From NCBI RefSeq assembly GCF_001666755.1, contig NZ_LZJC01000083.1, forward strand, positions 1 to 64,000: a DNA stretch of 64,000 bases, written 5' to 3'. This stretch comes from Mycobacterium sp. E1214 (GTDB taxonomy: Bacteria > Actinomycetota > Actinomycetes > Mycobacteriales > Mycobacteriaceae). Positions within the stretch are counted from its first letter, which is position 1. Each line of letters starts with the position of its first letter. This document shows, piece by piece, positions 35,062 through 44,003 of this stretch. A model generated the notes under the pieces. It saw nothing but the letters and a program-made list of their open reading frames with translations, was not told the DNA's origin and did not search any database. The translations under genes and the position numbers were made by a program.

Positions 35062-35081
35062 GCCTGAGAGCGGCCTGAGAG
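35062..35081. promoter_or_regulatory. Candidate MprA autoregulatory box
   Basis: Two direct copies of gcctgagag at 35062-35070 and 35073-35081, 11 bases apart, one helical turn. On the coding (minus) strand they read ctctcaggc twice. MprA boxes are described as two loosely conserved direct repeats of this type. They lie 22-41 bases upstream of the mprA ATG. Confidence 0.7.
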
Positions 35082-35098
35082 GCGCGCCGGTAGTTGAC

Positions 35099-35272
35099 TT
35101 AGCGCCGGTCGAGGTCGATCAGGCCCAGCCGGGCCGCCTTGAGCAGCCGGCGGGGCACCTTGTGCCGCTGACCGGCCACGGTCACGCCGACGAGCTCGGT
35201 CTTCTCGGCCTTCCACTGCGCGCGCCGGCTACGGGTGTTCGAGCGCGACATTCTGCGCTTGGGTACGGCCAT
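35099..35272 (-). CDS. rpmF: 50S ribosomal protein L32
   Basis: 57 residues starting [20 protein letters not shown], the usual L32 beginning, and ending [15 protein letters not shown]. There is no CxxC pair, so this is the zinc-free (C-minus) form, as in M. tuberculosis RpmF (Rv0979A). The ATG at 35272 was picked by family start; a longer frame upstream has no similarity. It lies 58 bases upstream of mprA on the same strand, with the MprA box in the gap, and could feed transcription into the stress operon. Confidence 0.95.
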   Translation of the reverse strand: MAVPKRRMSRSNTRSRRAQWKAEKTELVGVTVAGQRHKVPRRLLKAARLGLIDLDRR

Positions 35273-35509
35273 GGTCGGGCCTAACTCCTCATGTTGCTTC
35301 GGGGACGGCAGTCGCGCGGCGTGGCCGCAAGGCCGACGGGCGACGATCGCTGTCCAGGATAGTCGCATGGTTGCCGGTCGCCAAAACGCGTCGGCCGGCC
35401 CGGCGACGCGCGGCGGGATGGGATCCTTGACGTGACACCGGCGGTACCCGCTAACCTACCGGTTGGTTGGTTCGGCATTCACCGGTGAATCCCTGGATGG
35501 AGGACGGGC

Positions 35510-37231
35510 ATGGCCCCTGCTTTCGGCGCCTCCGGCGACGGCGGCCCCGTCCGCATCGCCAACTGTTCCGGGTTCTACGGCGACCGGTTGTCGGCCATGC
35601 GCGAGATGCTCACCGGGGGCGAGGTCGACTACCTCACCGGCGACTACCTGGCCGAACTCACCATGCTGATCCTGGGGCGCGACCGGATGAAGCACCCGGA
35701 CCGCGGCTACGCCAAGACGTTTCTGACCCAGCTGGAGGACTGCCTGGGCGAGGCGCGCGACCGCGGGGTGCGCATCGTCGCCAACGCCGGCGGTCTCAAC
35801 CCGGCCGGCCTGGCCGACGCGATCCGCGCCCTGGCCGAACGCCTGGGCGTCGACGCCCGAATCGCGCATGTCGAAGGCGACGACCTCTCGGCGCGCGCCG
35901 CCGAGCTCGGGCTGGGCACGCCGCTGACCGCCAACGCCTACCTGGGCGCCTGGGGCATCGTCGACTGCCTGGCCGACGGCGCCGATGTGGTGGTCACCGG
36001 CAGGGTCACCGACGCCTCGGTGATCGTGGGGGCGGCGGCCACGCACTTCGGGTGGGGCCGCGCCGACTACGACCGGCTCGCCGGCGCCGTGGTCGCCGGT
36101 CACGTCATCGAGTGCGGGGTGCAGGCCACCGGCGGCAATTACGCGTTCTTCACCGAGGTGCCCGACCTGCTGCACGCCGGTTTCCCGCTGGCCGAGGTCA
36201 GCGCCGACGGCTCGGCCGTCATCACCAAACATCCGGGCACGGGCGGGCGGGTGAGCGTCGACACCGTCACCGCGCAGCTGCTCTACGAGATCACCGGGGC
36301 GCGCTACGCCAACCCCGACGTGACCGCGCGCATCGACACCGTCGAGCTGTCCGCGGACGGCGCCGACCGGGTGCGGATCAGCGGGGTGCGCGGCGAGCCG
36401 CCGCCGCCCACCTACAAGGTGTCGCTGAACAGCATCGGCGGCTTCCGCAACGCGATGACGTTCGTGCTCACCGGCCTGGACATCGACGCCAAGGCCGAGC
36501 TGGTACGCCGGCAGCTGGAAAGCTCGTTGACGGTCAAGGCCGCCGAGCTCGAGTGGTCGCTGGCCCGCACCGATCACGTCGACGCGGACACCGAGGAAGC
36601 GGCCAGCGCCCTGCTGCACTGCGTGGTCCGCGACCCCGATGCCGCCAACGTGGGTCGGCAATTCTCCTCCGCCGCAGTGGAATTGGCGTTGGCCAGTTAC
36701 CCCGGGTTCCATGTCACCGCGCCGCCCGGCGACGGTCAGGTCTACGGGGTGTTCCACGCCGGATACGTCGACGCCGCGCAGGTGCCGCACGTCGCCGTGC
36801 GCGCCGACGGTAGCCGCACCGAAATCCCCTGCGCCGCCGAGACGTTGGCGTTGGCACCGGTCGACGCGCCGCCGCTGCCCGAGCCGCTGCCCGAGGGCCC
36901 GGTGCGCCGCGTGCCGCTGGGCCGCATCGCCGGTGCCCGCAGCGGCGACAAGGGCGGCTCGGCCAACGTCGGGGTGTGGGTGCGCACCGACGAGCAGTGG
37001 CGCTGGCTGGCGCATGCCCTGACCGTCGACCTCCTCAAGGAGTTGCTGCCCGAGGCCGTCGACTTCGCGGTCACCCGGCACCTGCTGCCGAACCTGCGCG
37101 CGGTCAACTTCGTCATCGACGGCATCCTGGGCCAGGGTGTCGCCTACCAGGCGCGGTTCGACCCGCAGGCCAAGGGCTTGGGCGAGTGGTTACGCGCCCG
37201 GCACGTCGACATCCCGGAGGGGTTGCTGTGA
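35510..37231 (+). CDS. AtuA-like protein of the acyl-CoA degradation operon
   Basis: 573 residues, homologue of Rv0976c. Contains the DUF1446/AtuA domain (about 10-450: IANCSGFYGDRLSAM, TGDYLAELTMLILGR, a GADVVVTGRVTDASV loop, LNSIGGFRNAMTF) and a C-terminal AtuA-like beta-domain (about 465-570, LGRIAGARSGDKGGSANVGV). AtuA belongs to the acyclic-terpene utilisation cluster of Pseudomonas, but its reaction is unsettled. Its GTGA overlap with fadE13 makes it first of six coupled genes. The ATG at 35510 was chosen by position of the first strand. Confidence 0.85.
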   Translation: MAPAFGASGDGGPVRIANCSGFYGDRLSAMREMLTGGEVDYLTGDYLAELTMLILGRDRMKHPDRGYAKTFLTQLEDCLGEARDRGVRIVANAGGLNPAGLADAIRALAERLGVDARIAHVEGDDLSARAAELGLGTPLTANAYLGAWGIVDCLADGADVVVTGRVTDASVIVGAAATHFGWGRADYDRLAGAVVAGHVIECGVQATGGNYAFFTEVPDLLHAGFPLAEVSADGSAVITKHPGTGGRVSVDTVTAQLLYEITGARYANPDVTARIDTVELSADGADRVRISGVRGEPPPPTYKVSLNSIGGFRNAMTFVLTGLDIDAKAELVRRQLESSLTVKAAELEWSLARTDHVDADTEEAASALLHCVVRDPDAANVGRQFSSAAVELALASYPGFHVTAPPGDGQVYGVFHAGYVDAAQVPHVAVRADGSRTEIPCAAETLALAPVDAPPLPEPLPEGPVRRVPLGRIAGARSGDKGGSANVGVWVRTDEQWRWLAHALTVDLLKELLPEAVDFAVTRHLLPNLRAVNFVIDGILGQGVAYQARFDPQAKGLGEWLRARHVDIPEGLL

Positions 37232-38376
37232 ATCTTTGGACGACGGCGGAGCGCGAACAGCTGCGCAAGACGGTGCGCTCCTTCACCGAACGCGAGATCC
37301 TGCCGCACGCCGCCGAATGGGAGCGCGTCGGGGAGTTGCCGCGTGACCTGCACCGGCGGGCCGGCGCCGCCGGCCTGCTGGGCGCGGGCTTCCCCGAGGC
37401 GGTCGGCGGGGGCGGCGGCGACGGCGCCGACGCGGTCGTCATCTGCGAGGAGGTGCACCAGGCCGGCGCGCCGGGCGGGGTGTTCGCGTCGTTGTTCACC
37501 TGCGGCATCGCGGTCCCCCACATGATCGCCTCCGGCGACGAGCGGCTGATCGAGGAGTTCGTGCGGCCGACGCTGGCCGGCGAGAAGATCGGCGCGCTGG
37601 CCATCACCGAACCGGGCGGCGGTTCGGACGTCGGGCACCTGCGCACCGCGGCGGTTCGGGACGGCGACCACTACGTGGTCAACGGCGCCAAGACCTACAT
37701 CACCTCCGGGGTGCGCGCCGACTACGTGGTCACCGCGGTGCGCACCGGCGGTCCCGGCGCCGCCGGGGTGTCCCTGCTGGTCGTCGAGAAGGGCACGCCG
37801 GGTTTCGAGGTCAGCCGCAAGCTGGACAAGATGGGCTGGCGGTCCTCGGACACCGCGGAACTGTCCTACGTCGACGCTCGCGTGCCCGCGGCGAACCTCG
37901 TGGGCATTGAGAACAGCGGATTCCTGCAGATCGCGCAGGCGTTCGTCGCCGAGCGTATCGGGCTTGCGGCACAAGCATATTCGAGCGCGCAGCGCTGCCT
38001 GGACCTCACGGTGCAGTGGTGCCGCGACCGGGAGACCTTCGGCCGGCCGCTGATCTCGCGGCAGTCGGTGCAGAACACGCTGGCCGAGATGGCCCGCCGC
38101 ATCGACGTCGCGCGGGTCTACTCGCGCAACGTGGTCGAGCGGCAACTGGCCGGCGAGACCAACCTCATCGCGCCGGTGTGCTTCGCCAAGAACACCGCCG
38201 TCGAAGCCGGCGAATGGGTGGCCAACCAGGCGGTACAGCTTTTCGGAGGGATGGGCTACATGGCCGAATCGGAGGTCGAACGCCAGTACCGCGACATGCG
38301 GATCCTGGGCATCGGCGGCGGCACCACCGAAATCCTCAGCTCGCTGGCCGCCAAAACCCTTGGCTACCAATCGTGA
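37228..38376 (+). CDS. fadE13: Acyl-CoA dehydrogenase FadE13
   Basis: 382 residues, the same length as Rv0975c. Start GTG 37228 overlaps the previous stop (GTGA). FAD-dependent family features: ALAITEPGGGSDVGHLRT for FAD binding, a YVVNGAKTYITSGVRADY stretch, the RETFGRPLISRQ segment, QLFGGMGYMAES and C-terminal RDMRILGIGGGTTEI. It oxidises an acyl-CoA, probably branched or terpenoid given neighbours with a carboxylase. Downstream GTGA overlap with accD2. Confidence 0.92.
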   Translation: MNLWTTAEREQLRKTVRSFTEREILPHAAEWERVGELPRDLHRRAGAAGLLGAGFPEAVGGGGGDGADAVVICEEVHQAGAPGGVFASLFTCGIAVPHMIASGDERLIEEFVRPTLAGEKIGALAITEPGGGSDVGHLRTAAVRDGDHYVVNGAKTYITSGVRADYVVTAVRTGGPGAAGVSLLVVEKGTPGFEVSRKLDKMGWRSSDTAELSYVDARVPAANLVGIENSGFLQIAQAFVAERIGLAAQAYSSAQRCLDLTVQWCRDRETFGRPLISRQSVQNTLAEMARRIDVARVYSRNVVERQLAGETNLIAPVCFAKNTAVEAGEWVANQAVQLFGGMGYMAESEVERQYRDMRILGIGGGTTEILSSLAAKTLGYQS

Positions 38377-39968
38377 CCGCGCTGACCTCCACCCTCGACC
38401 CGCGCGCGGCCGGCTACGCCGACGCCGCCGCCACCGCCATCGCGCGCCTCGAGGAGATCGGCGGGGAGCTGGCCAAGGCGCTGTCCGGCGGCGGCCCCAA
38501 ATACGTCGAGCGACACCACAGCCGGGGCAAGCTGACCGCCCGGGAACGCATCGAGCTGCTCCTCGACGCGGATGCGCCGTTCCTGGAGCTGTGCCCCCTG
38601 GCGGCCTACGGCAGCGCCTTCCAGGTCGGGGCCAGCGTGGTCACCGGCATCGGCGTGGTGTCGGGCGTGGAGTGCATGATCGTCGCCAACGACCCCACCG
38701 TCAAGGGCGGCACCAGCAATCCCTGGACGCTGCGGAAGATCCTGCGGGCCAACCAGATCGCCTTCGAGAACCGGCTGCCGGTGATCTCGCTGGTGGAATC
38801 CGGCGGGGCGGATCTGCCCACCCAGAAGGAAGTGTTCATCCCGGGCGGGCGGATGTTCCGCGACCTCACCCGGCTCTCCGCGGCGGGCATCCCCACGGTC
38901 GCGCTGGTGTTCGGCAACTCCACCGCGGGCGGCGCCTACGTGCCCGGCATGTCCGACCACGTGGTGATGATCAAGGAGCGCTCCAAGGTGTTCCTCGCCG
39001 GTCCCCCGCTGGTCAAGATGGCCACCGGCGAGGAGTCCGACGACGAGTCGCTCGGCGGAGCCGAAATGCATTCCCGCGTCTCGGGTCTGGGTGACTACTT
39101 CGCGATCGACGAGCTGGACGCCATCCGCATCGGGCGCCGCATCGTCGCGCGCCTCAACTGGGTCAAACAGGGCCCGGCGCCCGCGCCGGTGCTCGAGCCG
39201 CTGTTCGACACCGAGGAACTCCTCGGCATCGTGCCCGCCGACCTGCGCATCCCGTTCGACCCGCGCGAGGTGATCGCCCGCATCGTCGACGGGTCGGACT
39301 TCGACGAGTTCAAGGCGCTCTACGGCTCGTCGCTGGTCACCGGCTGGGCCCGGCTGCACGGCTACCCGCTGGGCATCCTGGCCAACGCCCGCGGGGTGTT
39401 GTTCAGCGAGGAGTCGCAGAAGGCCACCCAGTTCATCCAGCTGGCCAACCGCTCGAACACCCCACTGTTGTTCCTGCACAACACCACCGGCTACATGGTG
39501 GGCAAGGACTACGAGGAGGGCGGGATGATCAAGCACGGGTCGATGATGATCAACGCCGTGTCCAACTCGACGGTCCCGCACATCTCGCTGCTGATCGGCG
39601 CCTCCTACGGCGCCGGCCACTACGGCATGTGCGGGCGCGCCTACGACCCGCGCTTCCTGTTCGCCTGGCCCAGCGCCAAAGCCGCCGTGATGGGCGGCGC
39701 GCAGCTGTCGGGGGTGCTGTCGATCGTCGCCCGCGCCGCGGCCCAGGCCCGCGGGCAGCAGGTCGATGAGGACGCCGACGCCGCCATGCGCGCCGCCGTC
39801 GAGGGTCAGATCGAGGCCGAGTCGCTGCCGCTGGTGCTGTCCGGGATGCTCTACGACGACGGGGTGATCGACCCCCGAGATACCCGCACCGTGCTGGGAA
39901 TGTGCCTGTCCGCCATCGCCAATGGCCCGATCAAGGGGACGTCGAACTTCGGCGTCTTCCGAATGTGA
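38373..39968 (+). CDS. accD2: Acyl-CoA carboxylase beta (carboxyltransferase) subunit AccD2
   Basis: 531 residues from GTG 38373 (overlapping the fadE13 stop). Carboxyltransferase motifs: a SRGKLTARERIELLLD lead, IGVVSGVECMIVANDPTVKGG, and oxyanion-hole glycine turns (AGGAYVPGMSD in the N-half, GASYGAGHYGMCGRAYDP in the C-half). Resembles the beta subunits of methylcrotonyl-CoA/geranyl-CoA carboxylases more than propionyl-CoA ones by having IPGGRMFRD and TGYMVGKDYEEGGMIKHG. Partners with AccA2. Confidence 0.93.
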   Translation: MTALTSTLDPRAAGYADAAATAIARLEEIGGELAKALSGGGPKYVERHHSRGKLTARERIELLLDADAPFLELCPLAAYGSAFQVGASVVTGIGVVSGVECMIVANDPTVKGGTSNPWTLRKILRANQIAFENRLPVISLVESGGADLPTQKEVFIPGGRMFRDLTRLSAAGIPTVALVFGNSTAGGAYVPGMSDHVVMIKERSKVFLAGPPLVKMATGEESDDESLGGAEMHSRVSGLGDYFAIDELDAIRIGRRIVARLNWVKQGPAPAPVLEPLFDTEELLGIVPADLRIPFDPREVIARIVDGSDFDEFKALYGSSLVTGWARLHGYPLGILANARGVLFSEESQKATQFIQLANRSNTPLLFLHNTTGYMVGKDYEEGGMIKHGSMMINAVSNSTVPHISLLIGASYGAGHYGMCGRAYDPRFLFAWPSAKAAVMGGAQLSGVLSIVARAAAQARGQQVDEDADAAMRAAVEGQIEAESLPLVLSGMLYDDGVIDPRDTRTVLGMCLSAIANGPIKGTSNFGVFRM

Positions 39969-39973
39969 GCACC

Positions 39974-41953
39974 ATGGTCACTCGAGTGCTGGTCGCCAAC
40001 CGCGGCGAGATCGCGCGGCGGGTGTTCGCGTCCTGCCGACGGCTCGGCGTGGGCACCGTCGCCGTCTACACCGACCCCGACGCCGCCGCCCCACACGTCG
40101 CCGAGGCCGACGCGCGGGTGCGGCTGCCCAACACCAACGACTACCTCAACGCCGACGCCCTGATCGCCGCGGCGCGGTCGGCCGGCGCCGACGCGATCCA
40201 TCCCGGCTACGGGTTTCTCTCGGAGAACGCGCAATTCGCGGCCGCCGTGCAGGACGCCGGCCTGATCTGGATCGGGCCGCCGGTAGACGCGGTGCGCGCC
40301 ATGGGCTCCAAGATCGAGTCCAAGAAGATGATGGCGGCGGCCGGGGTCCCGGTGCTCGACGAGCTGGATCCCGACACGGTCACGCAGGCGCAGCTGCCGG
40401 TGTTGGTCAAGGCCTCCGCCGGTGGCGGCGGCCGCGGCATGCGGGTGGTGCACGAATTGTCCGCGTTGGCCGGGGAAGTCGAGGCGGCGCGCCGCGAGGC
40501 GCAGTCCGCGTTCGGTGACCCGACGGTCTTCTGCGAGCGGTACCTGCCCACCGGGCACCACATCGAAGTACAGGTGCTGGCCGACGCGCACGGCACCGTC
40601 TGGGCGGTCGGGGAGCGGGAGTGCTCGATCCAGCGCCGCCATCAGAAAATCATCGAGGAGGCCCCCGCCCCCCTGGTCGAGCGGGCGCCTGGCATGCGGG
40701 ACCGGCTGTTCGACGCGGCCCGGTTGGCCGCGAGCGCCATCGGCTACACCGGTGCCGGCACCGTGGAGTTCCTCGCCGACGAGCACGGCGAGTTCTACTT
40801 CCTGGAGATGAACACCCGCCTGCAGGTCGAGCACCCGGTCACCGAGGAGACCAGCGGCCTGGACCTGGTCGAGCTGCAGCTCGCGGTGGCCGACGGCGCC
40901 CGGCTCGACGCTAATCCGCCGGCGGCGCAGGGGCATTCGATCGAGGCCCGGCTCTACGCCGAGGACCCGGCGCGCGGCTGGCAGCCGCAGGCCGGGCCGG
41001 TGCACGCGATCGGTGTGCCCGGCGTACGCACCGAATTCGGCTCGCTGGGGCACCGTACCGGGATCCGGCTGGACTCCGGGATCGTCGACGGCTCGGTGGT
41101 GTCCATCCACTACGACCCGATGCTGGCCAAGGTCATCTCGTACGCCCCGACGCGCCGCCAGGCGGCGCTGGTGCTCGCCGACGCGCTGGCCCGCGCCCGC
41201 CTGCACGGGTTGCGCACCAACCGTGAGCTGTTGGTCAACGTGCTGCGGCACCCGGCGTTTCTCGACGGCGCCACCGACACCGCGTTCTTCGACACCCACG
41301 GGCTGGCGAGGCTGGCGGCGCCCCTGGCCGACGCGACCGCCGTGCGGTTGTCCGCGATCGCCGCCGCGCTCGCCGACGCCGCCCACAATCGCGCGACGGC
41401 CGGCGTGCTGGGTTCGCTGCCCAGCGGGTGGCGCAACCTCGCCTCCGGTTTCCAGGTCAAGAGCTACCGCGACGACGAGGACGGCGAGCACCGGGTCGCA
41501 TACCGCTGGACCCGCGGCGCGGTGGCGCTGCCCGACGACGAGTCGGTCGACGTCGTGTCGGCCGCGCCCGGCGCGGTCGTGCTCGGCGAGGACCATGTCG
41601 AGCACCGCTTTTCGGTGCGGCGCTACGGTGCCGAGGTTTACGTCGATTCCGCGCTGGGACCGGTGCGCCTGGTCGCGCTGCCCCGATTCCCCGAGCCCGG
41701 CTCGGCCGTGGAGAAGGGTTCGTTGGTGGCGCCCATGCCCGGCAACGTGATCCGGCTCGGTGCGGCGGTCGGTGACACCGTCACCACAGGCCAGCCGCTG
41801 ATCTGGCTGGAGGCGATGAAGATGGAGCACACCATCACCGCGCCGTCGGACGGCGTGCTCGCCGAACTCAGCGTGACGACCGGTCAACAAGTCGAAGTCG
41901 GTGCCGTCCTGGCGAGGGTGGATGCGCCGCAAGCAGAAGGAGATTCCCAGTGA
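39974..41953 (+). CDS. accA2: Acyl-CoA carboxylase alpha subunit AccA2 (biotin carboxylase + biotin carrier)
   Basis: 659 residues from ATG 39974; a GTG at 39965 overlaps the accD2 stop and would add three residues. Biotin carboxylase domain (about 1-445): GYGFLSENA, ATP-grasp GGGGRGMRVV, an HHIEVQVLADAHG strand, FLEMNTRLQVEHPVTE. The C-terminal biotinyl domain carries EAMKMEH with Lys616 as the biotin site. Rv0973c homologue (667 aa). Works with AccD2 to carboxylate an acyl-CoA, most likely 3-methylcrotonyl-CoA or a relative. The C-terminus overlaps the next gene by 4 bases. Confidence 0.94.
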   Translation: MVTRVLVANRGEIARRVFASCRRLGVGTVAVYTDPDAAAPHVAEADARVRLPNTNDYLNADALIAAARSAGADAIHPGYGFLSENAQFAAAVQDAGLIWIGPPVDAVRAMGSKIESKKMMAAAGVPVLDELDPDTVTQAQLPVLVKASAGGGGRGMRVVHELSALAGEVEAARREAQSAFGDPTVFCERYLPTGHHIEVQVLADAHGTVWAVGERECSIQRRHQKIIEEAPAPLVERAPGMRDRLFDAARLAASAIGYTGAGTVEFLADEHGEFYFLEMNTRLQVEHPVTEETSGLDLVELQLAVADGARLDANPPAAQGHSIEARLYAEDPARGWQPQAGPVHAIGVPGVRTEFGSLGHRTGIRLDSGIVDGSVVSIHYDPMLAKVISYAPTRRQAALVLADALARARLHGLRTNRELLVNVLRHPAFLDGATDTAFFDTHGLARLAAPLADATAVRLSAIAAALADAAHNRATAGVLGSLPSGWRNLASGFQVKSYRDDEDGEHRVAYRWTRGAVALPDDESVDVVSAAPGAVVLGEDHVEHRFSVRRYGAEVYVDSALGPVRLVALPRFPEPGSAVEKGSLVAPMPGNVIRLGAAVGDTVTTGQPLIWLEAMKMEHTITAPSDGVLAELSVTTGQQVEVGAVLARVDAPQAEGDSQ

Positions 41954-43116
41954 CCGAAAGCAGCTTCATCGAGAACGAGGACCGCCGAGCGCTGCGCAAG
42001 GCGGTCGCCGAGTGGGCGGCCAACTACGGCGCCGACTATTACCTACAGAAGGCCCGCGCGCACCAGCACACCGACGAATTGTGGTCGGAGGCCGGCAAAT
42101 TGGGCTTCCTCGGGGTCAACCTGCCCGAGGAGTACGGGGGCGGCGGCGCCGGCATGTACGAGCTGTCGCTGGTCATGGAGGAGATGGCGGCCGCCGGTAG
42201 CGCGCTGCTGCTGATGGTGGTCTCCCCCGCCATCAACGGCACCATCATCAGCAAGTTCGGCACCGACGAGCAGAAGAGGCGGTGGCTGCCCGGCATCGCC
42301 GACGGCACGCTGACGATGGCGTTCGCCATCACCGAGCCCGACGCCGGGTCCAACTCACACCGGATCACCACCACCGCGCGCCGCGACGGCAGCGACTGGA
42401 TCTTCAAGGGCCAGAAGGTGTACATCTCCGGCGTCGACCAGGCGCAGGCGGTGTTGGTGGTGGCGCGCACCGAGGAGGCCAAGACCGGCAAGCTGCGCCC
42501 GGCGCTGTTCGTGGTGCCCACCGATTCGCCGGGGTTCACCTACACGCCCATCGAGATGGAGCTGATCAGCCCGGAGCGCCAGTTCCAGGTCTTCCTCGAC
42601 GACGTCCGGCTCCCCAGCGACGCCCTGGTCGGCGCGGAGGACGCCGCCATCGCCCAACTGTTCGCCGGCCTGAACCCGGAGCGCATCATGGGCGCCGCCA
42701 GCTCGGTGGGCATGGGCCGATTCGCGCTCAGCCGGGCGGCCGACTACGTCAAGACGCGGCAGGTGTGGGGCACCCCGATCGGCTCGCACCAGGGTCTGTC
42801 GCACCCGTTGGCGCAGTGCCACATCGAGGTCGAGCTGGCCAAGCTGATGATGCAGAAGGCGGCGACGCTGTATGACGCCGGCGACGACGGCGGCGCCGCC
42901 GAGGCCGCGAACATGGCCAAGTACGCCGCGGCCGAGGCCGCGACGCGCTCGGTGGACCAGGCGGTGCAGTCGATGGGCGGCAACGGCCTGACCAAGGAGT
43001 ACGGCGTGGCGGCCATGCTGGCCTCGGCGCGGCTGGGCCGGATCGCCCCGGTCAGTCGCGAGATGGTGCTCAACTTCGTCGCGCAGACCTCCCTCGGCCT
43101 GCCGCGCAGCTACTGA
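41950..43116 (+). CDS. fadE12: Acyl-CoA dehydrogenase FadE12
   Basis: 388 residues; start GTG 41950 overlaps the accA2 stop (GTGA). FAD motifs: MAFAITEPDAGSNSHRI, a DWIFKGQKVYISGVDQA stretch, VWGTPIGSHQGLSHPLAQ and a QSMGGNGLTKEYGVAAM block. Homologue of Rv0972c. It differs clearly from FadE13 in the same operon, so the pathway may include two distinct dehydrogenation steps or a heteromeric enzyme. Its ATG-overlapping stop couples it to echA7. Confidence 0.92.
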   Translation: MTESSFIENEDRRALRKAVAEWAANYGADYYLQKARAHQHTDELWSEAGKLGFLGVNLPEEYGGGGAGMYELSLVMEEMAAAGSALLLMVVSPAINGTIISKFGTDEQKRRWLPGIADGTLTMAFAITEPDAGSNSHRITTTARRDGSDWIFKGQKVYISGVDQAQAVLVVARTEEAKTGKLRPALFVVPTDSPGFTYTPIEMELISPERQFQVFLDDVRLPSDALVGAEDAAIAQLFAGLNPERIMGAASSVGMGRFALSRAADYVKTRQVWGTPIGSHQGLSHPLAQCHIEVELAKLMMQKAATLYDAGDDGGAAEAANMAKYAAAEAATRSVDQAVQSMGGNGLTKEYGVAAMLASARLGRIAPVSREMVLNFVAQTSLGLPRSY

Positions 43117-43886
43117 TGGACAGGCTGGTCGGCTACGCGGTAGACGGGCACACCGCGCGGCTGACGCTCGACTCGCCGCACAACCGCAACGCGCTGTCGA
43201 CGACGCTGGTGAACCAGCTGCACCAGGGCCTGCAGGACGCGGCGGCCGACCCGGGAGTGCGGGTGGTCGTTCTCGGGCACACCGGCAATACGTTCTGCGC
43301 GGGCGCCGACCTGTCGCAGGGAGCCGCCAGCACGGATCCCGCCGAGGCGACCGTCCAGCGGTCCCACGAGATGGCGGCGCTGCTGCGGGCCATCGTCGAG
43401 GCGCCGCTGCCGGTGATCGGCGCCGTGGACGGTCACGTGCGCGCCGGCGGCATGGGTCTGGTCGCCGCGTGCGATCTCGCGGTGGCCGGCCCGCGCAGCA
43501 CGTTCGCGCTCACCGAGGCCCGCATCGGCGTCGCGCCGGCGATCATCTCGCTGACGCTGCTGCCGAAGTTGTCCGCCCGCGCGGCCGCCCGCTACTACCT
43601 GACGGGCGAGACCTTCGACGCGGCCACCGCCGCCGCCATCGGGCTGATCACGATGGCCACCGACGACGTCGACGCCGCGCTGGCGGCACTGGTCGCCGAC
43701 ATCGGCCGCGGGTCGCCGCAGGGGCTCGCCGCGTCGAAGGCGTTGACCACCGCCGCGGTGCTCGACGGGTTCGACCGGGACGCCGAACGGCTCGCCCAGG
43801 AATCGGCCCGGCTGTTTGTCTCGGACGAGGCCCGGGAGGGCATGCTCGCGTTCCTGCAGAAGCGCCCGCCCAGCTGGGCGAGTTAG
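43116..43886 (+). CDS. echA7: Enoyl-CoA hydratase/isomerase family protein EchA7
   Basis: 256 residues; the ATG shares its A with the previous stop (TGATG). Crotonase fold: a DSPHNRNALSTTLVNQL segment, FCAGADLSQG for the oxyanion hole, AVDGHVRAGGMGLVAACDLAVAG, and an EARIGVAPAIIS stretch. The final TGETFDAATAAAIGLI helix and C-terminal helices are normal. Homologue of Rv0971c. It would hydrate the unsaturated acyl-CoA product of the carboxylase step, as methylglutaconyl-CoA hydratase does. HMG-CoA lyase is not in the operon. Confidence 0.92.
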   Translation: MDRLVGYAVDGHTARLTLDSPHNRNALSTTLVNQLHQGLQDAAADPGVRVVVLGHTGNTFCAGADLSQGAASTDPAEATVQRSHEMAALLRAIVEAPLPVIGAVDGHVRAGGMGLVAACDLAVAGPRSTFALTEARIGVAPAIISLTLLPKLSARAAARYYLTGETFDAATAAAIGLITMATDDVDAALAALVADIGRGSPQGLAASKALTTAAVLDGFDRDAERLAQESARLFVSDEAREGMLAFLQKRPPSWAS

Positions 43887-44003
43887 CCAGGTGTCGAACA
43901 ACCGCGCCGGCCCGTCGGCCCGCGCGGCGACCCCACCCGCGGCAAGGTTGCAGTTTAGCCAATCCTCTTGCAGCCAAAGCTGGACGTCGTAGGCTCGTGG
44001 GTG

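Noticed and set aside
38364..39620. Minus-strand frame antisense to accD2
   Set aside because: Shadow of a well-identified carboxyltransferase gene; no ribosome site or similarity.
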